This document shows positions 44,011-53,146 of a stretch of DNA of 64,000 nt, piece by piece (positions within the stretch are counted from its first letter, which is position 1; the number at the start of each line of letters is the position of its first letter). The notes beneath the pieces are model-generated. The model was not told where the DNA came from, did not search any database, and saw only the letters and a program-made list of their open reading frames with translations. A program made the position numbers and the translations under genes. Source of the DNA: Cupriavidus alkaliphilus (GTDB lineage: Bacteria; Pseudomonadota; Gammaproteobacteria; Burkholderiales; Burkholderiaceae); the NCBI RefSeq assembly GCF_900094595.1, contig NZ_FMAD01000005.1, forward strand, positions 310,001 to 374,000, read 5' to 3'.

Positions 44011-44841
44011 TCAGCGCACCAGCGTGCAGTATGGCGCCCGGAACGGCTCACCCGGCGTCAGCGATGGGTCGTTGAGCTCGCTGATGTCATAGGGGTAGTT
44101 GCACCCTCCGGTTGGCAGGGGCCGGTAGAACAGCTTGTCGCCGTAGAACCGGTAAACCAGCGTATGGCGGTCCGGACAGTCCGGGGTCACGGGAGCACCA
44201 CCGTGCAGGGCGCCGGAGTGGAACAACAGCGCATCGCCCGGCTCCAGATCCCAGGAAACGACATCCCACGACGCAGGATCTTTGGCGCGGTCGGCTTCAA
44301 TGTCGGGTAGTCGGGGCCAATCAGTGTTGGCCCACAACGGCCTGGTGTGGTCGTTCGGGTCGTTATAGGACGTACCGTTGTACTGGACGCCGAGATGGGA
44401 AGCGCGAACGACTTCGAGCGCGTTCTTGCGAGGGATCTTCTCGAAACAGGTCCAGATGTTGACCATCTGTGGCCCGCTCATCGGATAGTACGAGGTGTCC
44501 TGGTGCCACGGCGACCGGCCTGCCCTGCCGCCCTTCTTGATGAAAATTTCCTCGCCGATGAACCACACATGCTCGGAGCCCCAAAGCGACGCCACGAATT
44601 CATCGAGTGCCAACGCCTTGACCGTCGCGACGTGTACATCGCGGTTGTCAAAATTGCCGTAGTCGTTGAAATGCTCATCCGGCGTGCCTTCGAAGGCGTA
44701 GCCGTGCTGTGCGCTCGGATGGGCGACTCCGTAATCGAACGCTTCGCGCATCCGCTTGAGGCGTTCGGAGGAAAACAAGCCCCGGGCGACGGTGGCACCG
44801 TCACGCGCCAGTTCCAGCTTCATCTGCTCAGTCACTTGCAT
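44011..44841 (-). CDS. PhyH-family Fe(II)/2-oxoglutarate dioxygenase (second)
   Basis: A 276-residue phytanoyl-CoA dioxygenase-like enzyme, last gene of the second leftward group. ATG 44841 follows AGAGGTTCAC. Iron ligands are H113 and D115 in SPWHQDTSYYP and H213 in SGALHGGAPV; an arginine in HTLVYRFYGD is placed to bind 2-oxoglutarate. It is clearly different from the PhyH protein at 33.1-34.0 kb, so the two probably act on different steps. It lies 113 bases after the YCF48-like gene and ends before an intrinsic terminator. Confidence 0.85.
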   Translation of the reverse strand: MQVTEQMKLELARDGATVARGLFSSERLKRMREAFDYGVAHPSAQHGYAFEGTPDEHFNDYGNFDNRDVHVATVKALALDEFVASLWGSEHVWFIGEEIFIKKGGRAGRSPWHQDTSYYPMSGPQMVNIWTCFEKIPRKNALEVVRASHLGVQYNGTSYNDPNDHTRPLWANTDWPRLPDIEADRAKDPASWDVVSWDLEPGDALLFHSGALHGGAPVTPDCPDRHTLVYRFYGDKLFYRPLPTGGCNYPYDISELNDPSLTPGEPFRAPYCTLVR

Positions 44842-44954
44842 GTGAACCTCTTTTACCTTGTTGATAAAATCAAATATGTCGGGAGGAATGTTAAATTCCT
44901 GCCTCGGTTATGACCGGAACAACCGATGTGTTCGGACCGGCAGCGCGAACGCAC

Positions 44955-45926
44955 TCAAAGCCCCGCCAGCACGCCATCTTTCGAAAACAAGATCGGCTTT
45001 CCACCGGCATCTATCAGCGTTGCGGTCAAGGCAGCCCGATCCGGACGCTGATCGACTTCGAACGATGCGCCGCTAGCGCGCTGCCGCATGACCAGTCCGT
45101 TCAGGCCGACCGCAATCAGCCCGCTGCCGGCGGCGACGAGACTGGTGATCGAGCTCTTCGTCCCGGTCTTCAATGGCTGCCATGATTCCCCGCCATCGCT
45201 GCTCTGGAACAGACTGCCAAGCAGGCCACCCACGACGATCCGGCCATCGGGCATTGCCACACCCGACCACAGCGAGCCCTTGCCGCCGGTGGCGAGGTAG
45301 TGCCAGCTGGCCCCGCCGTCGGTCGACTTGAGCACGGCGCCCTGTTCGGCAGAAACATAGAGCGCGCCCTTCTGATCGGCAAAGGCGTGGTACAGGTTGC
45401 GATCGGCCTTGCCGCCGTCGGGCGGCCTGGGCAGCGTGGTGCGAGCCCACGTCGTGCCGCCGTCGCGGGTCTGCAGCATCAATGACCACAGACCAACGGC
45501 AATCCCATCGCGCTCGTTCGTAAAGAGCACCGAGAACAGCGGCTGATCGACCGCCGTGTCCATCCGTTGCTTGCTCCACGTTTCGCCGCCGTCACGCGTG
45601 GCGAGAATCACGCCCCACTGGCCCACCGCCCAACCCTGCCTGTCATCGGTAAAGGTGACCGCCGACAGCGTGGCGGAGACCGGCACGCTGCGCGCCTGCC
45701 GATACGTCTTGCCTTCGTCGTCGGAAAGCAGAACGATGCCGTGCTCACCCACGGCGACGATGCGTTTGCCGGCGCGTGTCGCGTCCAGCAGCATCATGCG
45801 GGTCGGGGCGGCCCAAGCATGCGCAGGCTTGGCGCTCCAGGTGGCAACTGTCCCCGCGGATGGTGCCTGTGCAAGCGCTGTGGTGGCCGCACACAGTGCG
45901 ATGCTGGTCACAAGAGTCTTGATCAT
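44955..45926 (-). CDS. YCF48/BNR-repeat periplasmic beta-propeller protein
   Basis: A 323-residue exported protein with a Sec signal (MIKTLVTSIALCAATTALAQ, cleaved near TALAQA). The repeated units TRDGGETWSK, TRDGGTTWAR, STDGGASWHY and SSDGGESWQP are Asp-box/BNR turns of a beta-propeller related to photosystem II assembly factor YCF48. No enzymatic residues are evident. Propellers of this type are regularly encoded next to MMPL/RND transporters with DUF1302 and DUF1329 genes, so it probably assists assembly or substrate passage in the periplasm. Fifteen bases separate it from the transporter gene. Confidence 0.85.
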   Translation of the reverse strand: MIKTLVTSIALCAATTALAQAPSAGTVATWSAKPAHAWAAPTRMMLLDATRAGKRIVAVGEHGIVLLSDDEGKTYRQARSVPVSATLSAVTFTDDRQGWAVGQWGVILATRDGGETWSKQRMDTAVDQPLFSVLFTNERDGIAVGLWSLMLQTRDGGTTWARTTLPRPPDGGKADRNLYHAFADQKGALYVSAEQGAVLKSTDGGASWHYLATGGKGSLWSGVAMPDGRIVVGGLLGSLFQSSDGGESWQPLKTGTKSSITSLVAAGSGLIAVGLNGLVMRQRASGASFEVDQRPDRAALTATLIDAGGKPILFSKDGVLAGL

Positions 45927-45941
45927 GGTTGCGTCTCCGGA

Positions 45942-48302
45942 TCAGTGGCTGAGCAGGCCCGGCACGCGCGCCGGTTTGCGGCGCGGGAACCAGCGCTCCA
46001 GCACCGAGGCAAGCGCCGGCAGTGCCGTCATCGCCATCACCAGGTTGACGATGAACATGAAGGCCAGCAGCTTGCCCATGTCGGCCTGGAACTTGAGCGC
46101 CGAAAAGCTCCACGTCGCCACACCAATGGCCAGCGTGATCGCGGTAAAGATCGTGGCCACGCACTCGAACTCGAGCGCACGCTCCATGGCCCTGAGGATC
46201 GGGTCACCTTCTGCCAGGTGCCGTTGCAGCCGGTTGTAGATGTACAGCGCGTAGTCCACACCGATGCCCACGGCCAGCACCATCACCGGCAGCGTGGCCA
46301 CGGTCAGGCCAATCTCGAGTTCCTTCATGAACCAGTAGCCGATGAACGTGGCCACCGACAGCGGCACACAGCACGCCAGCATCGAGCGCCAGTCGCGGTA
46401 GGCCAGGAACACGAGGACCACGATGGCGGCGTACACATACAGCATCATCGGCAACTCGCTTTTTTCCACCTCGTCATTGGTGGCAGCCAGCACGCCTGCA
46501 TTTCCCCCAGCCAGGCGAATGTTGATGCCAGGGAACGGATGCGACGCGCGGTACTGCTTGATGTCGTCGAGGATCCGGTTGATCGTCGTCGCCTTGTGAT
46601 CGGCCAGGTACAAGTGGACCGCCGTCATGCCGCAATCTGCCGTCATCAAGCCTTTGAGGCGCGCCACATCGACCGACACCGCACCGTAGTTGTCGGGGTC
46701 GATCGGCACAACGTTCATTTTGGGATAGTCCTCGTTGTAGCCGGCGTTGTAGGTACGCAGCGTCCCTGAATACGACTGCGCGGACACCACGCCTGGCTTG
46801 GTGCGCATGGCGGCGGTGAATTCTTCCGCATACAAACCGACGGCGGGGTTGTCGCACGCCTTGCCAGTCGATTCGATGGCCACCGACAGCCAATCCAGGC
46901 CCATGTCGTAATGGCTTGCAATGGACGTTGCATCCCGGTTAAAACGCGCTTCCTCACGCAACTCCGGCGCGCCCGGCTGGAGCGTGCCGATCACGCGGTC
47001 GCGGCTCTGCCAGACCGAGAGCCCGAACACCATCAAGGTGATCAACAGCGTGGCGCCCGCGTACTTCGGCTGCGCCACCCGCGATAGCGGACGCAGGAGC
47101 GCCGCGCGCCAGGCACCGCGCTTGAGCGCGCGCTCCGCGTACGCCTGCGTGAAATTGAAGCACGATGCCGCCACCGGCAGCATGATCAGGTTGGTGATGA
47201 TCTTGTAGGCCACGCCCAGCGACGCCGTGATCGCCAGCTCGCGCACCATCGGAATCGGGATCAGCAGCAAGGTGACGAACGACACGAAGGCGGTGACGAG
47301 GGCCAGCACGCCCGGAATCAGCAGCCCGCTGAAGCTGTGGCGTGCAGCGTCGTACGAGCTGTTGCCGCGTGCGATCTCACGCACGATAAAGTTGACCTGC
47401 TGCACACCGTGCGACACGCCGATCGCAAACACCAGGAACGGCACCAGCACGGCGAGCGGATCGAGACCGAAGCCCAGCAAGCGCAACGTGCCGAACTGCC
47501 AGACCAGCGAGGTGAGCGAGCACACGATCAGCAGCACCGTGAAGCGCACTGAATGGCAGTACCAGTACACCGCGAGCGCGGTCAGCAGCAACGCGATCGC
47601 GCAGAAGCCGAGCACAGCCGTTGCGCCGTCAGCAATGTCGCCGATCTGTTTGGCAAAGCCGATGATCTGGACTTCATAGCCGGCGTCTTCGAATGGCTTG
47701 CGGATCCTGTCTTCGAGCGTATGATTGAACGCCACGTAGTCGAGCACCTTGCCGGTGCTGTCGCGCTCGTCCAGCTCGGCAGTGATCATCGCGCTGTCTT
47801 CGCTGTGCGAGACGAGCGTGCCGACATAACCACCGAGCGTAGTGGCGCGACGGATGTCGGCCACGACCTCAGGCGTCAGTTGAGCGGGCGTGATGTTGCC
47901 CGAGATGATCGGCTCGGCACGAAACCCTTCTTCGGTGATCTCGTTGACGAAGGCGTTCGGTGTCCACAACGAACGCACGCCGATACGGTCCACGTTGGGC
48001 AAGTACGTCACCGCCTGGGTCACCTTGTACAACCGGCTCAGCCCTTCCGGTGTCCAGATCGAGCCCTGCCTCGCCCGAACCACGACGGTAATGCGGTTTG
48101 CACCCAGCAGGTCGTTCCGGTACTTCTGGAACGTCTGGATATACTCATGGCCGATCGGCATCTGCTTCTCGAACCCCGCATCCATGCGCAGTTGCACGGC
48201 AAACACGGCCATGATTGCTGTAAAGGCACCAATCAAGGCGAGCACGATCATGCGGTGGCCGAAGCAGACGCTTTCCAGACCGCTGACTAGACGATTTAGC
48301 AC
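45942..48302 (-). CDS. RND/MMPL-family transporter
   Basis: A 786-residue inner-membrane transporter starting GTG 48302 (VLNRLVSGLESVCFGHRM). Two homologous halves each hold a large periplasmic loop and a group of about five or six membrane helices (first group around residues 215-400, second around 620-770). Blocks include VFAIGVSHGVQQVNFIVREI and VMVLAVGIGVDYALYIYNRL with the conserved GVDYAL acidic motif of the proton relay. This is the hydrophobe exporter-like COG1033 type. With DUF1302, DUF1329 and the YCF48 protein it forms a recurrent set in catabolic clusters for hydrophobic compounds. Confidence 0.9.
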   Translation of the reverse strand: MLNRLVSGLESVCFGHRMIVLALIGAFTAIMAVFAVQLRMDAGFEKQMPIGHEYIQTFQKYRNDLLGANRITVVVRARQGSIWTPEGLSRLYKVTQAVTYLPNVDRIGVRSLWTPNAFVNEITEEGFRAEPIISGNITPAQLTPEVVADIRRATTLGGYVGTLVSHSEDSAMITAELDERDSTGKVLDYVAFNHTLEDRIRKPFEDAGYEVQIIGFAKQIGDIADGATAVLGFCAIALLLTALAVYWYCHSVRFTVLLIVCSLTSLVWQFGTLRLLGFGLDPLAVLVPFLVFAIGVSHGVQQVNFIVREIARGNSSYDAARHSFSGLLIPGVLALVTAFVSFVTLLLIPIPMVRELAITASLGVAYKIITNLIMLPVAASCFNFTQAYAERALKRGAWRAALLRPLSRVAQPKYAGATLLITLMVFGLSVWQSRDRVIGTLQPGAPELREEARFNRDATSIASHYDMGLDWLSVAIESTGKACDNPAVGLYAEEFTAAMRTKPGVVSAQSYSGTLRTYNAGYNEDYPKMNVVPIDPDNYGAVSVDVARLKGLMTADCGMTAVHLYLADHKATTINRILDDIKQYRASHPFPGINIRLAGGNAGVLAATNDEVEKSELPMMLYVYAAIVVLVFLAYRDWRSMLACCVPLSVATFIGYWFMKELEIGLTVATLPVMVLAVGIGVDYALYIYNRLQRHLAEGDPILRAMERALEFECVATIFTAITLAIGVATWSFSALKFQADMGKLLAFMFIVNLVMAMTALPALASVLERWFPRRKPARVPGLLSH

Positions 48303-48362
48303 AACACCACCCCTATGTGTTCCGGCGGCGCGCCACGTGCGCCGCCCCTGCCGGGTTACCGG

Positions 48363-50195
48363 TCAGAAGTTACGCGTGACGAATGCACCGATGAAGTTTC
48401 GGTCCGCATACGGCTGTCCCACCGACTGGTGACCACCAAAGAACGTCGTGAAGTTCACTCCCGCCTGCCACTTGGTCGGGTTCTGATTGAACAGCACGTA
48501 CAGATTCAGTGCCTTCGCGCCCTGGAGGTAATTTGCGGTGAAGGTCGGCGTATAGCCATAGAGCGATGTCATGAACGTCACGCCGGGCGTTACTTGCCAG
48601 CCCGGAATCAGCGTTCCGTCATAGGTCCAGTTGAAATCGATGGTTGCACCCACCGAACTTGACGTGCCCTGAGACCTGGCGATCGGATAACCCAGGCCTG
48701 AGTTCTGGTTCAACCAGGGCAGATAGCCCGCGGAGGTCCCCTGTGTCACGGCTTGCCCGTCGATCGTGCGCGTAACGCCATGCGAGCTCAGGCCCGGGTA
48801 GTAGATCCAGGTGGCCTCCCAGGTGAGCGTGGCCTGGTCCGCGCCGATCAGCTTGAGGAAGGGATACTCGCTTCGCGTCAGGGCCAGGATGCCGTTGATG
48901 TCGAATTGAAGCTTCTTCCGGTCGACCCACTGCCGGCAATGAATGCCAGGGACACCATTGGTATTCATATCGAGCGGACCGCCGGCGCCATAGCAGCCGG
49001 ATAACGCCACGGCGTCGCGAGGCCGATACGACAGCTCAGTACCGATCGCCCAATCGCCAACGGGGAAATTGGCGCTGGCGCCGAAGAGCTGGCGATTGCC
49101 GAGATGCGAGAACTGCAATGTACCGTCGGGCAATGACGCCATCACCGGCGACTTGTCGATATAGTTGAGGTAATAGAGCGCAAAGTTGGCAGGCAAGGAT
49201 GTCGGCGTGTAGTTCAGTTTCAGACCGAACTGCGGCCTGTACTTCGCTGGCAATGCCGACGAGACGGGAACACCGATATCAAAGAACGGGGGCCCGGCGA
49301 ATTCCCCATTGACGAGGCCATTGTTGATGGCGCTGATCACGCCCGCGTTGTGGCTATCCGGCCCGGCAATGGTGCCCGCGCTGGGACCTGCCACGTTGAA
49401 GTTTCTTGTGCTGATCGTGAATGGCTCCGCGCCGCGGCCGAAGCCATTCGTGATCGACCAGTAGGATCCAACCGGTGGATAGCGGTTGCCATTCCACTGG
49501 AACTGGTAGTAGGCCTCGGTGCTGAAGCCCCCGGGAAGACCGGTGGCGAAGCTGAGCATTGGCGCAGGGCGCAGGGCCTGCTTCAGCTGCGCCCCGGGAA
49601 TCAGCAGCTTCTGGATATCGAGCGAATTGGTCGCATTGATGCCGCTCTGCGCGAAGATGCTCTCGCCCCAGTTGATCACCTGGTTGCCGAGGCGCACATG
49701 CGCTCTGCGCGCGCCGATGGTGAAATCCTTCTGGCCCCAGAGATCGAGCAACTGCGCATCGTGCACAACCTGCGCCGCAGCCTCGCCGGACAACGGCGTC
49801 CTGGCCGTGTCCTTCGCCATGAAGTCATACATCCCAGTGCCGCGGGCCATGAACTTGAGCCCCTGGCCCGGCATCGTCAGCAGCAATTCACTGGTCGCGC
49901 TAAGGTAGGTGCTGAATGCATCCCCCTTGCGGTAGTTCAGGTTGCCGTTGTCGCCGAACCCCCACTGGTCGACGTTGGCTGCCGCACCGCAGCCGTTCGC
50001 GTTCGGATCGCCCGTGCGGGAACAACTGGGGTCCTTGACCCGAACCCCCGCGCCGGCGGTAATGTTGGTCACCAGCGAGCCTTTGATGGCATCGTCCGCT
50101 CCCACCGTGAAGTCATACGCATACGCGCTGGATGCTGTCGCCCCCAGCACGGCAAGCGACATCGTGCTCCGCCGAAACATCTTTGTAGTTTTCAT
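48363..50195 (-). CDS. DUF1302 outer-membrane barrel protein
   Basis: A 610-residue exported protein starting MKTTKMFRRSTMSLAVLGAT, with GGAGG before ATG 50195 and a signal peptide ending ASSAYA. The conserved DUF1302 block RLGNQVINWGESIFAQSGIN lies near residues 155-180. It has repeated aromatic strand patterns and ends IGAFVTRNF, with the terminal Phe of outer-membrane barrels. It likely forms a channel or receptor for a hydrophobic substrate. It is 60 bases from the transporter and 73 from DUF1329. Confidence 0.9.
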   Translation of the reverse strand: MKTTKMFRRSTMSLAVLGATASSAYAYDFTVGADDAIKGSLVTNITAGAGVRVKDPSCSRTGDPNANGCGAAANVDQWGFGDNGNLNYRKGDAFSTYLSATSELLLTMPGQGLKFMARGTGMYDFMAKDTARTPLSGEAAAQVVHDAQLLDLWGQKDFTIGARRAHVRLGNQVINWGESIFAQSGINATNSLDIQKLLIPGAQLKQALRPAPMLSFATGLPGGFSTEAYYQFQWNGNRYPPVGSYWSITNGFGRGAEPFTISTRNFNVAGPSAGTIAGPDSHNAGVISAINNGLVNGEFAGPPFFDIGVPVSSALPAKYRPQFGLKLNYTPTSLPANFALYYLNYIDKSPVMASLPDGTLQFSHLGNRQLFGASANFPVGDWAIGTELSYRPRDAVALSGCYGAGGPLDMNTNGVPGIHCRQWVDRKKLQFDINGILALTRSEYPFLKLIGADQATLTWEATWIYYPGLSSHGVTRTIDGQAVTQGTSAGYLPWLNQNSGLGYPIARSQGTSSSVGATIDFNWTYDGTLIPGWQVTPGVTFMTSLYGYTPTFTANYLQGAKALNLYVLFNQNPTKWQAGVNFTTFFGGHQSVGQPYADRNFIGAFVTRNF

Positions 50196-50268
50196 CGTCG
50201 TCCTCCATCCCCTTCCGAGGCCGGCGCGTGCCTCCTCAAACGCGCGCCGGCCCGCCATGCAGCGACCT

Positions 50269-51636
50269 TCAGCGCTCGCTCACCGAGCGCAGCGTTTCCG
50301 AGGTGAAGAAGTCCGCCCTGAAGCGCGGATCATTGACCTGCTCGTACCAGCGAATGTCCTTGCCCTGGCCAATCGTCGTCTGGTCCATCACGTAACGCCC
50401 GTTGTTGAGGTCGTACATCGCGAACGGCAGGTTGTCGCACGTACCCCCCAGTTCCCACACCGGAATCGGGTAGCTCTCGCGCACCTTCCACAGCTTGCCC
50501 TGGGCGTCGTAGTCCTCGCCCACGAGTGCCAGCCAGCTGTCTTCATCCAGATAGAAGACCTTCTTCGATGCAACGTGGCGCGCACTGGGCTTGAGCGTGG
50601 CCTCGACCACCCACACGCGGTGCATTTCATAGCGACGGTTGGCCGAAGCAACACCATCTGGCGTAGCAACGTCGCGCAGCTTGTCCTTGAACTTGTACAT
50701 GCCGAACGCGTTGTACGGCACGATCATTTCCTTCTTGCCGACCAGCTTCCAGTCGAACCGGTCGATGGTGCCGTAGAACATATTGGCTTCATCGATCAGA
50801 TACTGGTTCTCCATGCCGATGACCGGCGCATCGTGCGTATAGGCCGGCATGCGACGCACGCGGCGCTGGCCGGGGAAGTAATAGAACGTCTCGGATGCCT
50901 TGTTGAAGTACTGGCGTTGCACAAACGCCTGGCCCGCCAGTGCCGGCGGCGATTCCATCTTGAAGAAGGCGGCACTGCTAAGCTGATCGACGTCCTGCGG
51001 CGTTGTCTTTCCCGGCTTGCCCCACGGGAAGAACGTGTGCTGCGGAGAGATGACATCGATCCATTCGTTGCTGCCCGGGCGCGGGGAAATCACGGTGACC
51101 ATCTTTGGCCATTCCAGGCCCTCACCGTGGTAGCGATAGATGTAGTTCAGGATCGCCTCGGCGCCGGTCTTGGGCTGCGGGAATGCAATGCCCGGAAGGG
51201 TTGCCGTCTGCAGTTTTTCGCCGCCCGGATCGAGCTTCGCCCCGGTGAGATTTGCCTTGGAGTTCTGCGCAACGAAGTCCGGCACCTGGCATTCGCGATG
51301 CGACGGATACACGTCCATGCGATAGCCCTTCTTTTGCTTGACCAGGGCAAGCTGTCCTGGCGTCAGCCTGTCTGCGTATTTGTCGACGTTCGATGCATCG
51401 ATCGAGTACAGCGGCTTCTCGTTCTTGTGCTTCCAGAAGTCGCCGCGGAACTTGCCCCACTCCCAACCAGCCTCGGGTGACTGCTTGCCTGCATACGCCG
51501 GAACAGCACCGTCTTTACCCGCTGCGCGAACACCACCTTCCGGGGTCAGGTCCTCCGCCATGGCGGCACTGCCGATCACCAGGCATACCGCAGCCGCAAT
51601 GGCCGGCATGGTTTCAATTCTGTACTTCTCCATCAT
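50269..51636 (-). CDS. DUF1329 outer-membrane-associated protein
   Basis: A 455-residue exported protein. ATG 51636 (MMEKYRIETMPAIAAAVCLV) follows GGAGGAGAACC; cleavage is near SAAMAEDL. Typical blocks are the early AGKDGAVPAYAGK and GWEWGKFRGDFWKHKNEKPL and the late FYLDEDSWLALVGEDYDAQG. The family has a LolB-like lipoprotein fold as I recall, though no lipobox is seen here. It is usually next to DUF1302 and is presumed to carry hydrophobic molecules across the periplasm. It follows the Rid gene by 106 bases. Confidence 0.9.
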   Translation of the reverse strand: MMEKYRIETMPAIAAAVCLVIGSAAMAEDLTPEGGVRAAGKDGAVPAYAGKQSPEAGWEWGKFRGDFWKHKNEKPLYSIDASNVDKYADRLTPGQLALVKQKKGYRMDVYPSHRECQVPDFVAQNSKANLTGAKLDPGGEKLQTATLPGIAFPQPKTGAEAILNYIYRYHGEGLEWPKMVTVISPRPGSNEWIDVISPQHTFFPWGKPGKTTPQDVDQLSSAAFFKMESPPALAGQAFVQRQYFNKASETFYYFPGQRRVRRMPAYTHDAPVIGMENQYLIDEANMFYGTIDRFDWKLVGKKEMIVPYNAFGMYKFKDKLRDVATPDGVASANRRYEMHRVWVVEATLKPSARHVASKKVFYLDEDSWLALVGEDYDAQGKLWKVRESYPIPVWELGGTCDNLPFAMYDLNNGRYVMDQTTIGQGKDIRWYEQVNDPRFRADFFTSETLRSVSER

Positions 51637-51742
51637 GGTTCTCCTCCGATCCCTCGCTTCTCTGCCCTGCATGTCGGGCGTTCCGGGTTGCGATATCAGT
51701 CAGTGGTGGTTCAACGTCCGTAGTTGTCGATTGGCGCGAGAC

Positions 51743-52156
51743 TCAGTCCTTGCCGGAGCCGGCCACGGCCACCGCGCGAATCTCGATGACCAGTCCAGGC
51801 AGGGCCAGTTGCGTTACGCCCACTGCCGTCCAGGACGGATAGCGGCTCGGGAAGTACTGATCCTTGACAGCGACGAACGCATCGACCTCGCCGTGAAGGT
51901 CGGTGTGGAATGTTGTGAGTTCCACGACGTCGGCCAGGCTTGCGCCCGCCTCTTCGAGAACGAGCTTCAAGCACGCGAACGCGATCTGCGCTTGCGCGTG
52001 CATCCCCTCTGCCGGCTTCATGTCCGCGTCGATCCCGACCTGGCCGGACACCCATATCAGGTCGCCCACTCTCGTAGCCGGCGATAAATGGTGCTCGTCG
52101 TAGTACGCCCGGAACGGGGCCGGGACGATCGATTGACGTTGGTTGTTCGCTGCCAT
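51743..52156 (-). CDS. Rid-family (YjgF/YER057c/UK114) protein
   Basis: A 137-residue single-domain Rid protein, first gene of the second leftward group. ATG 52156 (MAANNQRQSIVPAPFRAYYD) has GAGG ahead; the open frame continues upstream but those residues are unlike the family. Motifs: DLIWVSGQVGID, AFACLKLVLEEAGASLADVV, YPSWTAVGVTQLALPGLVIE. The arginine that in archetypal RidA binds the imine carboxylate (VARLP) appears to be Gln (VTQLA), so imine-deaminase activity cannot be assumed. Its co-regulation with several amine oxidases still fits a role with imine or related intermediates. Confidence 0.85.
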   Translation of the reverse strand: MAANNQRQSIVPAPFRAYYDEHHLSPATRVGDLIWVSGQVGIDADMKPAEGMHAQAQIAFACLKLVLEEAGASLADVVELTTFHTDLHGEVDAFVAVKDQYFPSRYPSWTAVGVTQLALPGLVIEIRAVAVAGSGKD

Positions 52157-52407
52157 GACTTCAGCCTCTTTGCTTAGATGCGTTGACGGAAACAGGGGTG
52201 CGCGGAATGGATCGCCCGCCTGCAAATGTGAAATCTCGTCGGGGAACGGAACGCCCGCTGCGCTGCGGTTCGCGCAGATGTGTTGGGGCCGCGGTCTGAA
52301 GATCGCGTCGTCGCCAAAGCACAGCGGCACGAGCGTTGGCGGTCGTTTGCGGCGCCACCCACCCATGGTGTTCGCCTCCAAGAACCACCTCATTGATACG
52401 TATAAGC
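52157..52407. other. Leader of the Rid-first operon, no gene supported
   Basis: About 250 bases lie between the promoter start point (about 52429) and the Rid start at 52156. An in-frame reading covers part of this span, but its codon pattern and content are unlike the Rid family and it has no ribosome site. No attenuator hairpin with a T run is evident. Confidence 0.6.
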
Positions 52408-52492
52408 GGCCTACAAATAGCGTTTCATTGGCCAAATATTAGCGTTGCATTGGCCTAGATTCAAGGTCGCGGGCGCTAGGGAAAACACCAAC
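52408..52492 (-). promoter_or_regulatory. Second leftward promoter, twin of 41977-42061
   Basis: On the minus strand, -35 TTGAAT (52459-52464) and -10 TAATAT (52436-52441) are 17 bases apart. GGCC boxes at 52408, 52430 and 52452 repeat the exact 22-base spacing of the other promoter, and GTTGGTGTTTTCCCTA (52477-52492) is identical at the same 12-base distance from the -35. It drives the Rid-DUF1329-DUF1302-RND-YCF48-PhyH group. Confidence 0.8.
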
Positions 52493-52813
52493 TGAAGCAG
52501 ACCAAGACGATGGGAAGCCGAGTTAGTGCAGCGTGACCGCCGAAGTGCTGGTGCTGGTACGCTCAGCGCCCGGCCATCGTGGCTGACGCCTCGTTACCTG
52601 GGAGTGCCAGCGAAGCAAGGACTTGAACGACTGAAGAAGGCGAGAGCCTTGCCCAGTTCCCATTTCGGTGGACAAACGGTCCGCAGTTCGCCGGCAAGGT
52701 TGCCAGGCGCATGGGCGACACAAGCATGCACGCGTCGGCGCCAGATAGGACCCAAGAGGTTTATGGAGTTAAACGTGCCTGATGATGCATTTTGGTCTCC
52801 AAGGTCCTCCGAC

Positions 52814-52833
52814 GATGTAGACATCTCTACATC
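52814..52833. promoter_or_regulatory. Perfect 8-bp inverted repeat, candidate ChrB operator
   Basis: GATGTAGA and TCTACATC form perfect arms around CATC, 36 bases before the remnant chrB start. The position ahead of chrBA fits the operator of the chromate-responsive repressor ChrB. The regulator itself is broken here (see pseudogene). Confidence 0.65.
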
Positions 52834-52869
52834 ATTGAAATACCCGTTATGGGCCCCTAACATGCGCCC

Positions 52870-53110
52870 ATGACGCTTTCCACTGATGCCTGGGTCCTGC
52901 TGATTGTCAGCTGCCGTGGGCCGGTGCCACCGCGCGCATGCGAATCTGGCGCACAACCAAGACGCTGGGCTGCGCCGCGCTGCGCGATGGGGCCAATCTG
53001 CTGCCGGCCGGCGATCAGCAGATCGCCGGTCTGCGCGAGTTGGTGGATACCATCCGGCGGGAGAAATCGGATGGTGCTGGATTCCCTCTACGCGCATTTC
53101 TCCACCAGCA
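52870..53110 (+). pseudogene. chrB: chrB remnant, frameshifted and truncated
   Basis: ATG 52870 starts STDAWVLLIVS, the ChrB N-terminus, then the frame is lost at about 52911; one base deleted there would restore LPWAGATARMRIWRTTKTLG. The matching stretch in the other frame (MRIWRTTKTLGCAALRDGAN, LLPAGDQQIAGLRELVDTIR) is the ChrB N-terminal domain. Homology fades after about 60 codons, where intact ChrB runs to about 300 residues, so the C-terminal part is missing. The chrA gene follows 37 bases later and is intact. Confidence 0.82.
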
Positions 53111-53146
53111 AGAAACCCTGACTTCCACTTTCACCCAGGACCTGTC

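Noticed and set aside
52157..52435. N-terminal extension of the Rid protein
   Set aside because: The in-frame upstream stretch overlaps the promoter elements and its residues do not resemble a Rid domain or a signal peptide.
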